A stretch of 64,000 bases of DNA from Mesorhizobium sp. B1-1-8 (GCF_006442795.2 NZ_CP083956.1:4751501-4815500); one strand, 5' to 3'; positions 47,226 to 56,667 are shown, numbered from the stretch's first letter. Notes: generated by a model not told the origin, from the sequence alone. Numbers and translations are program-made.

Positions 47226-49322
47226 ATGACCAGACCTTCCTTCCCGACCGCCAGCCCGCCGCAGCCCGAGAAGCACCCGATCTTCGATACGCATCACGGC
47301 TTCACCCGCACCGACGACTATGCCTGGATGCGGGCTGATAACTGGCAGGCGATGTTCAGGGATCCTTCCCTGCTCGACAGCCGCATCCGCGCCCATCTCG
47401 AAGCCGAGAACGCCTATCAGGCGACGCTGATGGCCGACACGACCGGACTCAGAAGCAAGCTATTCGCTGAGATGAAGGGGCGCATCAAGGAGGACGACTC
47501 CACCGTGCCGATGAGGGACGGTCCCTACGCCTATGGCTCGTCCTTCCGCCTGGGCGGCGAGCAGCCGCGCTATTTCCGCACGCCGCGCGACGGCGGGGCG
47601 GACGAGATCCTGCTCGACGGCGACGCGGAGGCCGAAGGCAAACCCTATTTCCGGCTCGGCGGCGTCGATCATTCGGCCGACCACAAAAAGCTGCTCTGGG
47701 CTTTCGACGACAAGGGGTCGGAATTCTACACGCTGCGCGTCCGCGACCTCGCCAGCGGCGGCGAGCTTGCGGACGAGATTGCAAGCACCGGCGGCGGCGG
47801 TGTGTGGAACGCCGGCGACGACGGTTTCTTCTACACCCGCCTCGACGACAACCACCGTCCCTCGAAAGTATTCTTCCACGCGCTCGGCGACGGCGCGGAG
47901 AACGACCGGCTGATCTATGAGGAGACCGATCCGGGTTTCTTCATGGATGTCGGCGGCACCCGCTCCAACGAGTGGATCATGATCGGCATCAACGATCACG
48001 AGACTTCCGAATACCGGTTGCTGCGGGCGGACGAGCCATTCGCCGAACCGAAGCTGGTGGCGATGCGCGAAACCGGCCTGCAATACGATATCGAGGAAGG
48101 CGGCGATATCTTCTTCATCCTCACCAATGCCGATGGGGCCAAGGACTTCAAGATCATGACGGCGCCGGTCGAAAATCCGGTGCGCGCCAACTGGCAGGAA
48201 CTTGTGCCCCACGAGCCCGGCCGGCTGATCCTGTCGGTCCTCGGCTTCAAGCACCATCTGGTCAGGCTGGAGCGCAAGGACGGCCTGCCGCGCATCGTCG
48301 TGCGCGACCGCGCAAGCGGCCAGGAGCATTTCATCTCCTTCGACGAGGAGGCGTTCTCCCTCGGTCTCTCCGGCTCCTACGAATACGACACCGAGACGAT
48401 GCGCTTTACCTATTCGTCGATGACGACGCCGGCGCAAGTCTTCGACTACAACATGCGCACCCGCGAGCGCGTGCTTCTGAAGACGCAGGAAGTGCCCTCC
48501 GGCCACGATCCCGAGCACTATGTCACGCGCCGGCTGATGGCGCCCGCCGCCGACGGCGAACTGGTGCCGATCTCGCTGATGCATCATCGCGACACGCAGC
48601 TCGACGGCTCGGCGCCTTGCCTGCTCTATGGCTACGGATCTTACGGCATTACAGTTCCCGCCGCCTTCAACACCAACTGCCTGTCGCTGGTCGACCGCGG
48701 CTTCGTCTATGCCATCGCCCATATCCGCGGCGGCAAGGACAAGGGCTATGGCTGGTATGACGATGGCAAGCGGGCGCGAAAGATGAACACGTTTACCGAT
48801 TTCATCGCTTGCGCACGCCACCTGGTGTCCGAGCGCTACACAAGCCACGACCGCATCGTCGCGCAAGGCGGCTCTGCAGGGGGCATGCTGATGGGCGCGG
48901 TCGCCAACATGGCGCCTGAGAGTTTTGGCGGCATCGTCGCCGAGGTACCGTTCGTCGACGTGCTGACCACCATGCTCGACGCCAGCCTGCCGCTGACGCC
49001 GCCGGAATGGCCGGAATGGGGCAATCCGGTCGCCTCGGCCGACGATTACAACACGATCCGAGCGTATTCGCCCTATGACAATGTCGCAGCGCTCGCCTAT
49101 CCGCCGATCCTGGCGTTGGCAGGGCTTACCGATCCGCGCGTCACCTATTGGGAGCCGGCGAAATGGGTGGCGCGGCTGCGCGACCGCAAGGCCGGCGACA
49201 ATCCGGTGCTGTTCAAGATCAACATGGAGTCCGGCCATGCCGGCGCCTCCGGCCGATTCTCCAGGCTGGAGGAGATCGCCTATATCTACGCCTATGCCCT
49301 GAAAGTGACGGGCAAGGCCTGA
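47226..49322 (+). CDS. ptrB: Oligopeptidase B (S9A prolyl oligopeptidase family)
   Basis: 698 residues from the ATG at 47226; the longer upstream frame lacks a signal or homology. The N-terminal half is a beta-propeller with FDTHHGFTRTDDYAWMRADNW and EENAYQATLM-like start features of PtrB. The catalytic serine is in AQGGSAGGMLMGAVANM, Asp in GLTDPRVTYWEPAKW and His in NMESGHAGASGRF. IAHIRGGKDKGYGWYDDGK is characteristic of oligopeptidase B. It cleaves short peptides after basic residues in the cytosol. Single-gene unit. Confidence 0.93.
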   Translation: MTRPSFPTASPPQPEKHPIFDTHHGFTRTDDYAWMRADNWQAMFRDPSLLDSRIRAHLEAENAYQATLMADTTGLRSKLFAEMKGRIKEDDSTVPMRDGPYAYGSSFRLGGEQPRYFRTPRDGGADEILLDGDAEAEGKPYFRLGGVDHSADHKKLLWAFDDKGSEFYTLRVRDLASGGELADEIASTGGGGVWNAGDDGFFYTRLDDNHRPSKVFFHALGDGAENDRLIYEETDPGFFMDVGGTRSNEWIMIGINDHETSEYRLLRADEPFAEPKLVAMRETGLQYDIEEGGDIFFILTNADGAKDFKIMTAPVENPVRANWQELVPHEPGRLILSVLGFKHHLVRLERKDGLPRIVVRDRASGQEHFISFDEEAFSLGLSGSYEYDTETMRFTYSSMTTPAQVFDYNMRTRERVLLKTQEVPSGHDPEHYVTRRLMAPAADGELVPISLMHHRDTQLDGSAPCLLYGYGSYGITVPAAFNTNCLSLVDRGFVYAIAHIRGGKDKGYGWYDDGKRARKMNTFTDFIACARHLVSERYTSHDRIVAQGGSAGGMLMGAVANMAPESFGGIVAEVPFVDVLTTMLDASLPLTPPEWPEWGNPVASADDYNTIRAYSPYDNVAALAYPPILALAGLTDPRVTYWEPAKWVARLRDRKAGDNPVLFKINMESGHAGASGRFSRLEEIAYIYAYALKVTGKA

Positions 49323-49419
49323 TTTTTCTCTCGCAATCGCCAGTATGGCGCGCTAGGCAGTGCGCCGTCCTTGGGCGCGGCCTTTGCCCGCTCGTCATAG
49401 AATTCCGCAAGGGTCCTTC

Positions 49420-49809
49420 ATGCTGCTCGTCGACGTCTATCTCGACAAATCGCCGATCCAGGGTATCGGCGTCTTCGCGAAGCACCGCATCGCCAAGGGC
49501 ACGCTGGTCTGGAAGCTCGACCCACGGTTCGACCGGCGCATTCCCGTCGAGACCTATGAAAGCCAGACCGGTCCGGTGAAGTCGTACCTCGACCGCTATG
49601 CCTATCCGGACCGGCGCGATCCCAACTTCATCGTTTTCGAGGCCGATGACGCGCGCTATATGAACCACGCCGACGACCCGAACTGCGACGTCTCTTCCTC
49701 CGAGGAGGCCTATGCATTGCGCGACATTGCGCCGGGCGAGGAAATGACCTGCAACTACAACCATTTCTTCGAAAATGGCTTCGATTTCCTCGGTGACCGC
49801 CACCCGTAA
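49420..49809 (+). CDS. SET-domain protein (putative lysine methyltransferase)
   Basis: 129 residues from the ATG at 49420; the protein is nearly all SET domain. KSPIQGIGVFAKHRIAKGTLVWKLDP is SET motif I, FEADDARYMNHADDPNCD contains the NH-x-xxPN motif that binds AdoMet, and IAPGEEMTCNYNHFF is the C-terminal ELxxxY-type motif. There are no pre-SET or post-SET cysteines. Substrate is unknown; bacterial SET proteins may modify host chromatin or bacterial DNA-binding proteins. Confidence 0.88.
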   Translation: MLLVDVYLDKSPIQGIGVFAKHRIAKGTLVWKLDPRFDRRIPVETYESQTGPVKSYLDRYAYPDRRDPNFIVFEADDARYMNHADDPNCDVSSSEEAYALRDIAPGEEMTCNYNHFFENGFDFLGDRHP

Positions 49810-49878
49810 GGGAGATCGCGACGCGCCTTAGAGAGTTCAGCGTCGGGTAGGCCGAACTGCCTTAAACGTTTGATTTTT

Positions 49879-49915
49879 TTCGCAATTCCGGACGGAAAAC
49901 CGTTACACGCTTAGT
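49879..49915. repeat. REP-type palindrome fragment
   Basis: CGCAATTCCGGACGGAAAAC followed by CGTTACACGCTTAGTC; half of the element family at 30108-30151. Confidence 0.5.
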
Positions 49916-52510
49916 CTAGGCAGAGCGCAATTCCGGCTGGCGCCCAATACCAAATCTGCCACGCAGGGTACGGACGCCTGCCAGAGCCTTGCCGGCGATG
50001 ATGCCCACACCGATCCCGCCGGCAATCGCCAGCACATGAAAGACCGGCGCCGGTAGCGTGTCCACGAGCGGTGCCATCAACAGCTCCGGAACGAAGCGGT
50101 GAAACAGATAAATCGGAAACGCCGAGGCTGCGATCAGCACCACTCCCCGCCCGACCATCGCCGGAAGGCGAATGCGCGGCACATAAAGAAGGGCAAGGAG
50201 CGCGGCGAAGACCAACAAATATTTGATCGTGGTCCCGAACCGGACCGAGTCCCAGAAGGCGAGATAGCCCAGCACCACAGCGGCAACCCCAGTCAAAGCA
50301 AGTCTTCTTGCAGCGTTGTCGGCAAAACCCGCACACCAACCGAAGGCGGCGAGGTGAAAGACCCAGTAAATCGCAAAGATCTGGCGATTGCCGATGTCGA
50401 CGAGCAGCGGGATCACAAGGCGCGCAGCGACGGCAAACCCGAGTAGGCCGACGGAGACGGCGAAGCTGTGCAACCGTGCGAGCCTGCGCATGGCAGGCAC
50501 CAGGAAGATGAAAGAAAAGACGAGAACGGTCTGCGTATAGGCCTCGATGAACCAGTAAAGATAGGGAATCATCTCGTGGCGTTCGGGCTCGGCGTAGCCG
50601 AAATTGCCGGTAAGCGTTATCGAAGCCCAAGGCATAGCCTGCCAGGCGACCGCGTAGGCGGCCACGATGAGGACATAGGGAATCAGGACGTCGATCACAG
50701 GCCTCAGCGCTAGTTGGAGCCGACCGCTCAGGAAATGGGTTGACTGGAAGCGTGCCAGACTGAAGCCGACGAGCAGCATCATTACGCCCGATCCGCCGGG
50801 GATGGGCCACAGCGTCTCGTGATGTACCACCACCAGCAGGATGGCCATTACCCTCAGCACCAAGTCGGTTGGGAATCCGCTGGCCTCATTGCGCTTGCCG
50901 GGCATCAGCCCACGGCGGCCCCCAAGTTCGGCGATCCTCAGGTGCTCCCAGCCGTCCGGCAGGTCCACGCCAAGCCGCTCTAACTCCATGATCAGTTGCA
51001 GATAGCGGAGGGAATCCCCGCCGAGCGAGACGAAGCTGTCGTTGCGGCCAACTGTGATCGGATAGAAGACGCGACCATAAGCTTCGAGCACGCCACCCGC
51101 CTCAGATCGGGTCTCGGTCGGCCTCTTCAGCCTCTCCTGGTCCAGGCATGCATAGTCGATCTTGCCCGAGTCCAGCCTGGGCAAGCTCGCGCGCGCCGTA
51201 ACGAAAATCAGATTGGCCGGGAGGCGGCTGGCCTCGGCGAGGATGCTATGCGCCCTTGCCGTTGCGCCAGCATCGGTCACGAAGACATACAACCCGCGAT
51301 CGTCCCCCAGCACCGCGGCGGCGACGCCTGCCCGGTTCAGCGCCTGCTCCATAATATCGAAGCCGATCCTGAGACCTGCAATCTTGGCGAAGCGGCTCTT
51401 GCGCCCGACGATGCGGAAGAAACCCTGGTCGTCGCGTATCGCGATGTCGCCGGTATTGAGCGCCTTGAGTTCGGCACCTCGCGCGAGGTCGCAGCGCCGC
51501 GCGCCGTAACCCATCATCACGTTCGGGCCGCGATAGACGAGTTCACCAGGCGTGCCCGGCTGCCAGATCGCCTTTCCTTCATCATCGATGAGGATCAGAC
51601 TGCCCCCGGGGATGGGCAGGCCGATCCGCTCCTCCCTGTCAGAAAGGCTTTCCGGTGGAACGAAGGCGATGCGCGCCGTAGCCTCGGTCTGGCCATACAT
51701 GACGAAGAAGCGGCCACCCCTGGCGAGCATGTGGTCCCGATAAAGGCGGATGAGGTCGGGGCTGAGCTGTCCGCCGGCCACCGTCATCATGCGCAGCGCC
51801 TTCAGATCGGCGGCACGGAAGCGCGCCCGCTCGAGGAGTTCGTAGGAATACGGCACGCCGGAAAGATTCGTGCAGCCGGCATCGGCGATTGTCCCCGGGA
51901 AATCGCCGCTCATGACCGAGACACCGGGAAACAGGACGCTGCCGCCGGCAATCAGATGCGAATTGAGAACCGACAGCCCGTAGGAATAGTGTAGCGGCAG
52001 GACCAACGCCGCCCGGTCGGCCGAGGAGAGTTCGAGATAGTTTGCAATCGAATGCGCATTGGCATTGAGATTGTCGTAGGAAAGCCGCACCGCCTTGGCA
52101 GCGCCCGAGCTACCTGAGGTCATGAGCAGCAGTGCGAGATCGGGATGGAGTGGCTCTGCGTTTCCTGCCGACCGAGTTCCCTTGACGAGACGCCAGCGGC
52201 CATCGGTTGGGCGGTACGTGAAATCTGGCTCGAAGGCCGCAACAAAGTCGTCCCATAGCCTCTCATCGCAAGGCGGCAGCATGGCCACCGCATGCCCGGC
52301 CCGCAGAGACGCGAGATAAGCGACGACCGCATGCTCGGACGATTCGGCTGAGACGGCCACGAGCTGCTTTTCCGCTTGTCCCAGCCGCGAGGCGAACTGC
52401 AGCGTCAGGCGGTTGAGCTCCGCATAAAAGAGCGTCCGCCCGTCGGCAAAGACAAGCGCGGTGCGATGCTCGCCGCGGGCGATTTCGGACACAAGGTCAA
52501 TGGAGGGCAT
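49916..52510 (-). CDS. Fusion protein: adenylation domain, carrier domain and membrane acyltransferase
   Basis: 864 residues from the ATG at 52510 (a TTG two codons earlier is possible). Residues 1-455 are an AMP-binding adenylation domain: LLMTSGSSGAAKAV (129-141), MYGQTEATARI (271-281), NTGDIAIRDDQGFFRIVGR (352-370) and the C-terminal lysine in LDSGKIDY (K450). Residues about 470-535 are a peptidyl/acyl carrier domain, SFVSLGGDSLRYLQLIMELE, with attachment Ser500. Residues 550-840 have about ten membrane helices beginning VLRVMAILLVVVHHETLW, the Acyltransferase_3 start with its catalytic His. Inference: an acid is activated, tethered and then moved onto an envelope acceptor, as DltA/C/B do for D-alanine. 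Flanked by a REP fragment and cytochrome genes; no sugar or NRPS genes adjoin. Confidence 0.88.
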   Translation of the reverse strand: MPSIDLVSEIARGEHRTALVFADGRTLFYAELNRLTLQFASRLGQAEKQLVAVSAESSEHAVVAYLASLRAGHAVAMLPPCDERLWDDFVAAFEPDFTYRPTDGRWRLVKGTRSAGNAEPLHPDLALLLMTSGSSGAAKAVRLSYDNLNANAHSIANYLELSSADRAALVLPLHYSYGLSVLNSHLIAGGSVLFPGVSVMSGDFPGTIADAGCTNLSGVPYSYELLERARFRAADLKALRMMTVAGGQLSPDLIRLYRDHMLARGGRFFVMYGQTEATARIAFVPPESLSDREERIGLPIPGGSLILIDDEGKAIWQPGTPGELVYRGPNVMMGYGARRCDLARGAELKALNTGDIAIRDDQGFFRIVGRKSRFAKIAGLRIGFDIMEQALNRAGVAAAVLGDDRGLYVFVTDAGATARAHSILAEASRLPANLIFVTARASLPRLDSGKIDYACLDQERLKRPTETRSEAGGVLEAYGRVFYPITVGRNDSFVSLGGDSLRYLQLIMELERLGVDLPDGWEHLRIAELGGRRGLMPGKRNEASGFPTDLVLRVMAILLVVVHHETLWPIPGGSGVMMLLVGFSLARFQSTHFLSGRLQLALRPVIDVLIPYVLIVAAYAVAWQAMPWASITLTGNFGYAEPERHEMIPYLYWFIEAYTQTVLVFSFIFLVPAMRRLARLHSFAVSVGLLGFAVAARLVIPLLVDIGNRQIFAIYWVFHLAAFGWCAGFADNAARRLALTGVAAVVLGYLAFWDSVRFGTTIKYLLVFAALLALLYVPRIRLPAMVGRGVVLIAASAFPIYLFHRFVPELLMAPLVDTLPAPVFHVLAIAGGIGVGIIAGKALAGVRTLRGRFGIGRQPELRSA

Positions 52511-52597
52511 GGGCAAGCTTCGGGCTGTCGGAGAAACTGGCCGAAGCGCCTATTATACATGAGTATTAAAGTCAACTAATGCGCTATGAGCGCGATC

Positions 52598-53545
52598 TCA
52601 GCTTGCCGGCTTGCGCGCCGGATACCCGTTGGGATGCGGCGGGACGGCCTTGAGATAGGCAGCGATCGCGGCGCGGTCGTCGGCCGTCAGCTGGGCGATG
52701 TTGCGCTGCACGTCGACCATGGCGCCGCCGACGGAATCGAAATCGGGCGTGAAGCCGGTTTCGAGATAGTTGACGATGTCTGCCTCGGACCAGCCGTTGA
52801 TGCGAGCCCCGCCGGGCGTGATGTTGGGCACGACGCCTTTGCCTTCGGCGGCCACGGCGCCCGCCAGCCACTCGGCCTTCTTGACGCCGCCGGCGAAATC
52901 GCGCGGCGTGTGGCATTCGCCGCAGTGGCCCGGCCCCTCGACCAGATAGCGGCCGGCGAGCACGTTGGCCGGCGTGCCTTCAGGCAGCGCGATCACCGGT
53001 TCGGGGCTGAGATAGAGCCGCTTCCACAAGCCGATGCCGCGGCGAATGTTGAAGGGGAAGCCGAGCCTGTGGCCGGGCGCCTTGCCGGCGATCGGGGGCA
53101 ATGTCTTCATGAAGGCGTAGAGGTCGGCGATATCGGCCGGCTTCATGCGCGTGTAGGAGGCATAGGGAAAGGCCGGATAAAAGTGCTCGCCGGAGGGTGA
53201 GACCCCCTTCAGCATGGCGTTGGCGAAATCTTCTTCGCTCCAGGCGCCGATGCCGTCCTTTGGGTCCTGCGAGATGTTGGGCGGCACGAAAGTGCCGAAC
53301 GGCGTCTTGAGCTCCAGGCCGCCGGTCAGTTGCAAGCGGGCATCGCCCTGTGATCCCGGTTTGGCGTGACACGACGTGCAGCCGCCGGCGTAAAAGATGC
53401 GCTTGCCCCTGGCGGGGTCGCCAGGGCCGAGTTGCGCGACGGTCGCAGCATCAAGCCGGACCGGGGCCGACACGACCCAGCCGGCAGCTGCGCCGGCGCC
53501 GCCCAGCACGATGACGACGCCGACGAGCTTGCCCAGCCAGGACAT
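52598..53545 (-). CDS. Diheme c-type cytochrome
   Basis: 315 residues: an N-terminal membrane anchor (LVGVVIVLGGAGAAAGWVVS), then two class I cytochrome c domains with CTSCH and CGECH haem sites and axial Met candidates (in YTRMKPADI and GAMVDVQ). The spacing matches membrane-anchored diheme cytochromes that serve alcohol/aldehyde dehydrogenases or feed terminal oxidases. It follows a cytochrome c'-type gene after 9 bp, forming a two-gene operon. Confidence 0.9.
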   Translation of the reverse strand: MSWLGKLVGVVIVLGGAGAAAGWVVSAPVRLDAATVAQLGPGDPARGKRIFYAGGCTSCHAKPGSQGDARLQLTGGLELKTPFGTFVPPNISQDPKDGIGAWSEEDFANAMLKGVSPSGEHFYPAFPYASYTRMKPADIADLYAFMKTLPPIAGKAPGHRLGFPFNIRRGIGLWKRLYLSPEPVIALPEGTPANVLAGRYLVEGPGHCGECHTPRDFAGGVKKAEWLAGAVAAEGKGVVPNITPGGARINGWSEADIVNYLETGFTPDFDSVGGAMVDVQRNIAQLTADDRAAIAAYLKAVPPHPNGYPARKPAS

Positions 53546-53554
53546 ATCGGGCGA

Positions 53555-53992
53555 TCAGCTCTTCTTGATCCTGTAGGTCTGATGACAGGTGCCGCAGTCG
53601 CCGCCGATCGTGTTGAGCTGCGTCTTCAATGCGTCGACATCGGCCGGAGGGGCCGCGACCGCGGCCCTGACGTCGGCGAGGTACTTGTCTCCGGCCGCCT
53701 TAAAGCCGGCCATGTCTTCCCAGATCTTGGGCGAGGCCGTCGTTTTGCCCTGGTCGGTGCCGGCCGGGAACAGCGTCTCGGCATCGAACTTCTCGGCATT
53801 TGCCTGCAGCGCCTGCAGGGTCGTCAGCACCGCGGCGGCGTCGAAAGGCTCGTCGCCCTTGACGATTTTCGACACCTGGCCGGCGAGCTTGCCGCGTTCC
53901 TTCATCAGGGCCTGGCGATCCTGTAGCGGATCGGCTGCCGCCATCGTACCGGCAAAGGCGAGCATAGAGATGGCGATGACAAGCTTTCTCAT
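53555..53992 (-). CDS. Cytochrome c'-type (class II, c556-like) protein
   Basis: 145 residues: signal peptide MRKLVIAISMLAFAGTMAAA, a four-helix-bundle body (LMKERGKLAGQVSKIVKG, FDAAAVLTTLQALQANAEKF) and a C-terminal CGTCH haem site (DCGTCHQTYRIKKS). The haem near the C-terminus defines class II. Soluble periplasmic electron carrier or NO-binding protein. Nine base pairs before the diheme cytochrome gene. Confidence 0.92.
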   Translation of the reverse strand: MRKLVIAISMLAFAGTMAAADPLQDRQALMKERGKLAGQVSKIVKGDEPFDAAAVLTTLQALQANAEKFDAETLFPAGTDQGKTTASPKIWEDMAGFKAAGDKYLADVRAAVAAPPADVDALKTQLNTIGGDCGTCHQTYRIKKS

Positions 53993-54105
53993 TCAATTGG
54001 CTCCATGATGAAGAGAGTTCGCGACGAAATGCTAACGGACGTGGCGGCGGGATTATTCCCGGCGTTTTTGCCGGCCTGGGCGGTGAATCCTCTTTGATCA
54101 AAAAG

Positions 54106-54130
54106 AAAGCCCCGGTGCGCCGGGGCTTTT
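54106..54130. terminator. Bidirectional rho-independent terminator, downstream of sodB
   Basis: GCCCCGG-TGCG-CCGGGGC (54109-54126) is flanked by TTTT on the plus strand and by CTTTCTTTTTG on the minus strand. It probably ends the sodB transcript about 140 bp after its stop codon. Confidence 0.65.
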
Positions 54131-54202
54131 CAGGGATCGATCAGGCCATTACAGCGCCGCGCGCCTTTTCAGGCGCGCGAAGGACGCTGCAACGCTTTGG
54201 TT

Positions 54203-54270
54203 TCGCGCATGATCCTTTCCGAAAATTGTTTCCGATTTTTGCTGCGCTGACCTTCGGTTCGGGGTCATGC
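54203..54270. repeat. REP-type palindrome after sodB
   Basis: GCGCATGATCCTTTCCGAAA ... GGTTCGGGGTCATGCGC is a relative of the element at 26361-26409. The sodB stop lies at its edge. Confidence 0.55.
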
Positions 54271-54867
54271 GCTGGCCTTTTCGTACATTTCGAGGACATG
54301 GTCCCAGTTGATGAGGCTGTCGACGAAGGCTTCGAGATATTTCGGCCGCGCGTTGCGGTAGTCGATGTAATAGGAGTGCTCCCACACGTCGACGCCGAGG
54401 ATCGGCGCGCCGCCATGGACCAGCGGGTTCTCGCCATTCGGGGTCTTGGAGATTGCCAGCTTGCCATCCTTGACCGAGAGCCAGGCCCAGCCGGAGCCGA
54501 ACTGGGTGGTGCCGGCGGCGATGAAGTCCGCCTTGAACTTGTCGTAGCCGCCAAGATCGCTGTCTACGGCCTTCTGCAGCACGCCTGGCAGCTTGTTGCC
54601 GCCGCCGCCCTTCTTCATCCACTGCCAGAAGTGGATATGGTTGTAGTGCTGGCCAGCGTTGTTGAAGAGCCCGGCATTCTTGCCGAAGGACTGCTTCACG
54701 ACCTCTTCGACCGACAGGTCGCCCATTCCAGCCTCCGCGGCGAGCTTGTTGCCGTTGTCGACATAGGCCTTGTGGTGCTTGTCGTGGTGGTATTCCAGCG
54801 TTTCCTTCGACATGTAAGGCTGCAGCGCCTCGTAGTCGTAAGGCAAAGCGGGCAACTCGAAAGCCAT
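54265..54867 (-). CDS. sodB: Superoxide dismutase (Fe/Mn family, Fe-type features)
   Basis: 200 residues. Metal ligands are H in LEYHHDKHHKAYV, H in NNAGQHYNHIHFWQWM, and D/H in DVWEHSYYIDYRNARP. The stretch AAGTTQFGSGWAWL (Gln-containing) and AGQHYNHIHFW are those of Fe-type enzymes, although cambialistic use is possible. It converts superoxide to peroxide in the cytosol. Confidence 0.93.
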   Translation of the reverse strand: MAFELPALPYDYEALQPYMSKETLEYHHDKHHKAYVDNGNKLAAEAGMGDLSVEEVVKQSFGKNAGLFNNAGQHYNHIHFWQWMKKGGGGNKLPGVLQKAVDSDLGGYDKFKADFIAAGTTQFGSGWAWLSVKDGKLAISKTPNGENPLVHGGAPILGVDVWEHSYYIDYRNARPKYLEAFVDSLINWDHVLEMYEKASA

Positions 54868-54974
54868 GGATGGTACTCCCTCGTGGAAAAGTCCGGTGAA
54901 ACTACCGGACTAACATAGGTCTGGAATGGATTGGGGCAACTCCGGAATGGAACGCCGATCGCCTTTTTAGCCGC

Positions 54975-55853
54975 TCAGGCGGCGGAAGTCGAATGCGCCC
55001 AATCCCAATAGAGTTCGCGCGCCTTCTTGGCCACCGGCCCGGGCTGCAGGTTACGGTCCTCGATGCGGGTGATCGGCACGACCTTGGAATGGTTTCCGGT
55101 CGAGAAGATCTCGTCGGCTTCGAGGAAATCGCGGATCGACAACGCCTTCTCCGTGGTCTTGAAGCCGTAATCGCCGAGCAAATTGATGGTGCGCGAGCGA
55201 GTGATGCCGGACAGGAACGTGCCGTTCGGCGCCGGCGTCAGCACATGGCCGTCCTTGACCAGGAAAATGTTGGAGGTGCCGGTCTCGGCGACATTGCCCA
55301 GCATGTCGAGCACCAGCGCATTGTCGAAGCCGCGCATCTTGGCCTCGAGGATGGCGCGGCCATTGTTGGGATAGAGGCAGCCCGCCTTGGCGTTGGTCGG
55401 CATGGTCTCGATGGTCGGCCGCCGGAATGGCGAGACGGTGATCGAGAAGCCGGAAGGCGAGATCATCGGCGATTCATAGAGGCAGAGGCAGAAGCGGGTC
55501 GAGGCCGGGTCGGCCGGCACGCCCATGTAGCCGCCATGCTCGGCCCAGTACATCGGCCTGATGTAGACGGCGGTCTGGCCGTCGAATTTCTTCAGACCAT
55601 CCCAGGTCAGGCCGACGATCTTGTCGGTGGTCATGGACGGCTTCAGCCCGAGCGCGATCGCCGAGGCGTTGACGCGCGCGGCGTGGCGGTCGAGGTCGGG
55701 CGCGACGCCTTCGAACCAGCGGGCGCCGTCAAAGACGCTGGTGCCCAGCCACATCGCATGGCTGCGCGGTCCGAGGATGGCGACATTGCCCTCGTACCAG
55801 TCGCCGTCCACATAGGTCCATGTCGCGGATTGCGCCGCAGCCGCCAGTGTCAT
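54975..55853 (-). CDS. Branched-chain amino acid aminotransferase (class IV)
   Basis: 292 residues from the ATG at 55853 (MTLAAAAQSATWTYVDGDWY). PLP lysine K156 in MPTNAKAGCLYPNNGRAI. Further fold type IV motifs are VAETGTSNIFLVKDG, GTFLSGITRSRTI and EADEIFSTGNHSKVVPI. Activity is probably transamination between branched-chain 2-oxo acids and glutamate, although class IV enzymes vary. Divergent from the haloacid dehalogenase gene. Confidence 0.9.
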   Translation of the reverse strand: MTLAAAAQSATWTYVDGDWYEGNVAILGPRSHAMWLGTSVFDGARWFEGVAPDLDRHAARVNASAIALGLKPSMTTDKIVGLTWDGLKKFDGQTAVYIRPMYWAEHGGYMGVPADPASTRFCLCLYESPMISPSGFSITVSPFRRPTIETMPTNAKAGCLYPNNGRAILEAKMRGFDNALVLDMLGNVAETGTSNIFLVKDGHVLTPAPNGTFLSGITRSRTINLLGDYGFKTTEKALSIRDFLEADEIFSTGNHSKVVPITRIEDRNLQPGPVAKKARELYWDWAHSTSAA

Positions 55854-56004
55854 CGTTGGTGTCCGTGTGGCTGATTTCCGGCCGCCATAGGACGATGCTT
55901 TGGCCGCCGGCGTCAACCGACATCGGCGAAATTCGTTGAGGCCAGAGGCACTTGAGCGCAATCAGCACTTGCGTAGCGCGCCGCCGCGCCGCAAAACTCT
56001 TGAC

Positions 56005-56667
56005 ATGCACCACGCGGCCTATGTCTTCGACGCCTATGGCACGTTGTTCGACGTGCATGCCGCCGTGCGCCGCCATGCCGGCGAGATCGGCCCGGACGGC
56101 CAGCTGCTCTCCGACATCTGGCGCGCCAAGCAGCTCGAATATTCCTGGGTCAGGACGCTGATGGGCGCCTATGCCGATTTCTGGCAGTTGACCGAGCAGG
56201 CGCTGGATTTCGCCTTCAGCAAAGTGCCTTCGGCCGACCCCACGCTGAAGGCCACGCTGCTGGAGGCCTATTGGCGGCTGGACTGCTACCCGGAAGTGCC
56301 GGCGGTGTTGAAGGCGCTCAAGGCATCGGGGGCAAAGCTCGCGATCCTCTCCAACGGCTCTCCGGCAATGCTGGACGCGGCGGTCAAATCGGCCGCGCTC
56401 GACCAGATCCTCGACGACATCTTTTCGGTCGATCAGGTCAAGCGCTTCAAGACCGAGCCGTCGGTCTATGACATGGTGGTCACTTCCTGGCGGCTCTATC
56501 CGGGCGCGGTGTCGTTCCAGTCCTCCAATCGCTGGGACATTGCGGGTGCGGCCAAATTCGGATTCCGCACCGTCTGGATCAACCGGACCAACCAGCCGGA
56601 CGAATACCGGGATTTCGCGCCGGGGTTGATTCTGCCCTCGCTCGAGGGCCTGCTGGCCGGCGCCTGA
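56005..56667 (+). CDS. Haloacid dehalogenase, type II
   Basis: 220 residues from the ATG at 56005. The nucleophile Asp is in AYVFDAYGTLFDVHAAV. Motif II is AILSNGSPAML, and the type II signature SFQSSNRWDIAGAAKFGF is followed by the RTVWINR strand. The motifs match L-2-haloacid dehalogenases, which hydrolyse L-2-haloacids to D-2-hydroxyacids. The natural substrate could instead be a metabolite phosphate. Confidence 0.9.
   Translation: MHHAAYVFDAYGTLFDVHAAVRRHAGEIGPDGQLLSDIWRAKQLEYSWVRTLMGAYADFWQLTEQALDFAFSKVPSADPTLKATLLEAYWRLDCYPEVPAVLKALKASGAKLAILSNGSPAMLDAAVKSAALDQILDDIFSVDQVKRFKTEPSVYDMVVTSWRLYPGAVSFQSSNRWDIAGAAKFGFRTVWINRTNQPDEYRDFAPGLILPSLEGLLAGA

Noticed and set aside
47460..49238. 592-codon minus-strand frame opposite oligopeptidase B
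   Set aside because: No domain resemblance and low-complexity shadow composition.
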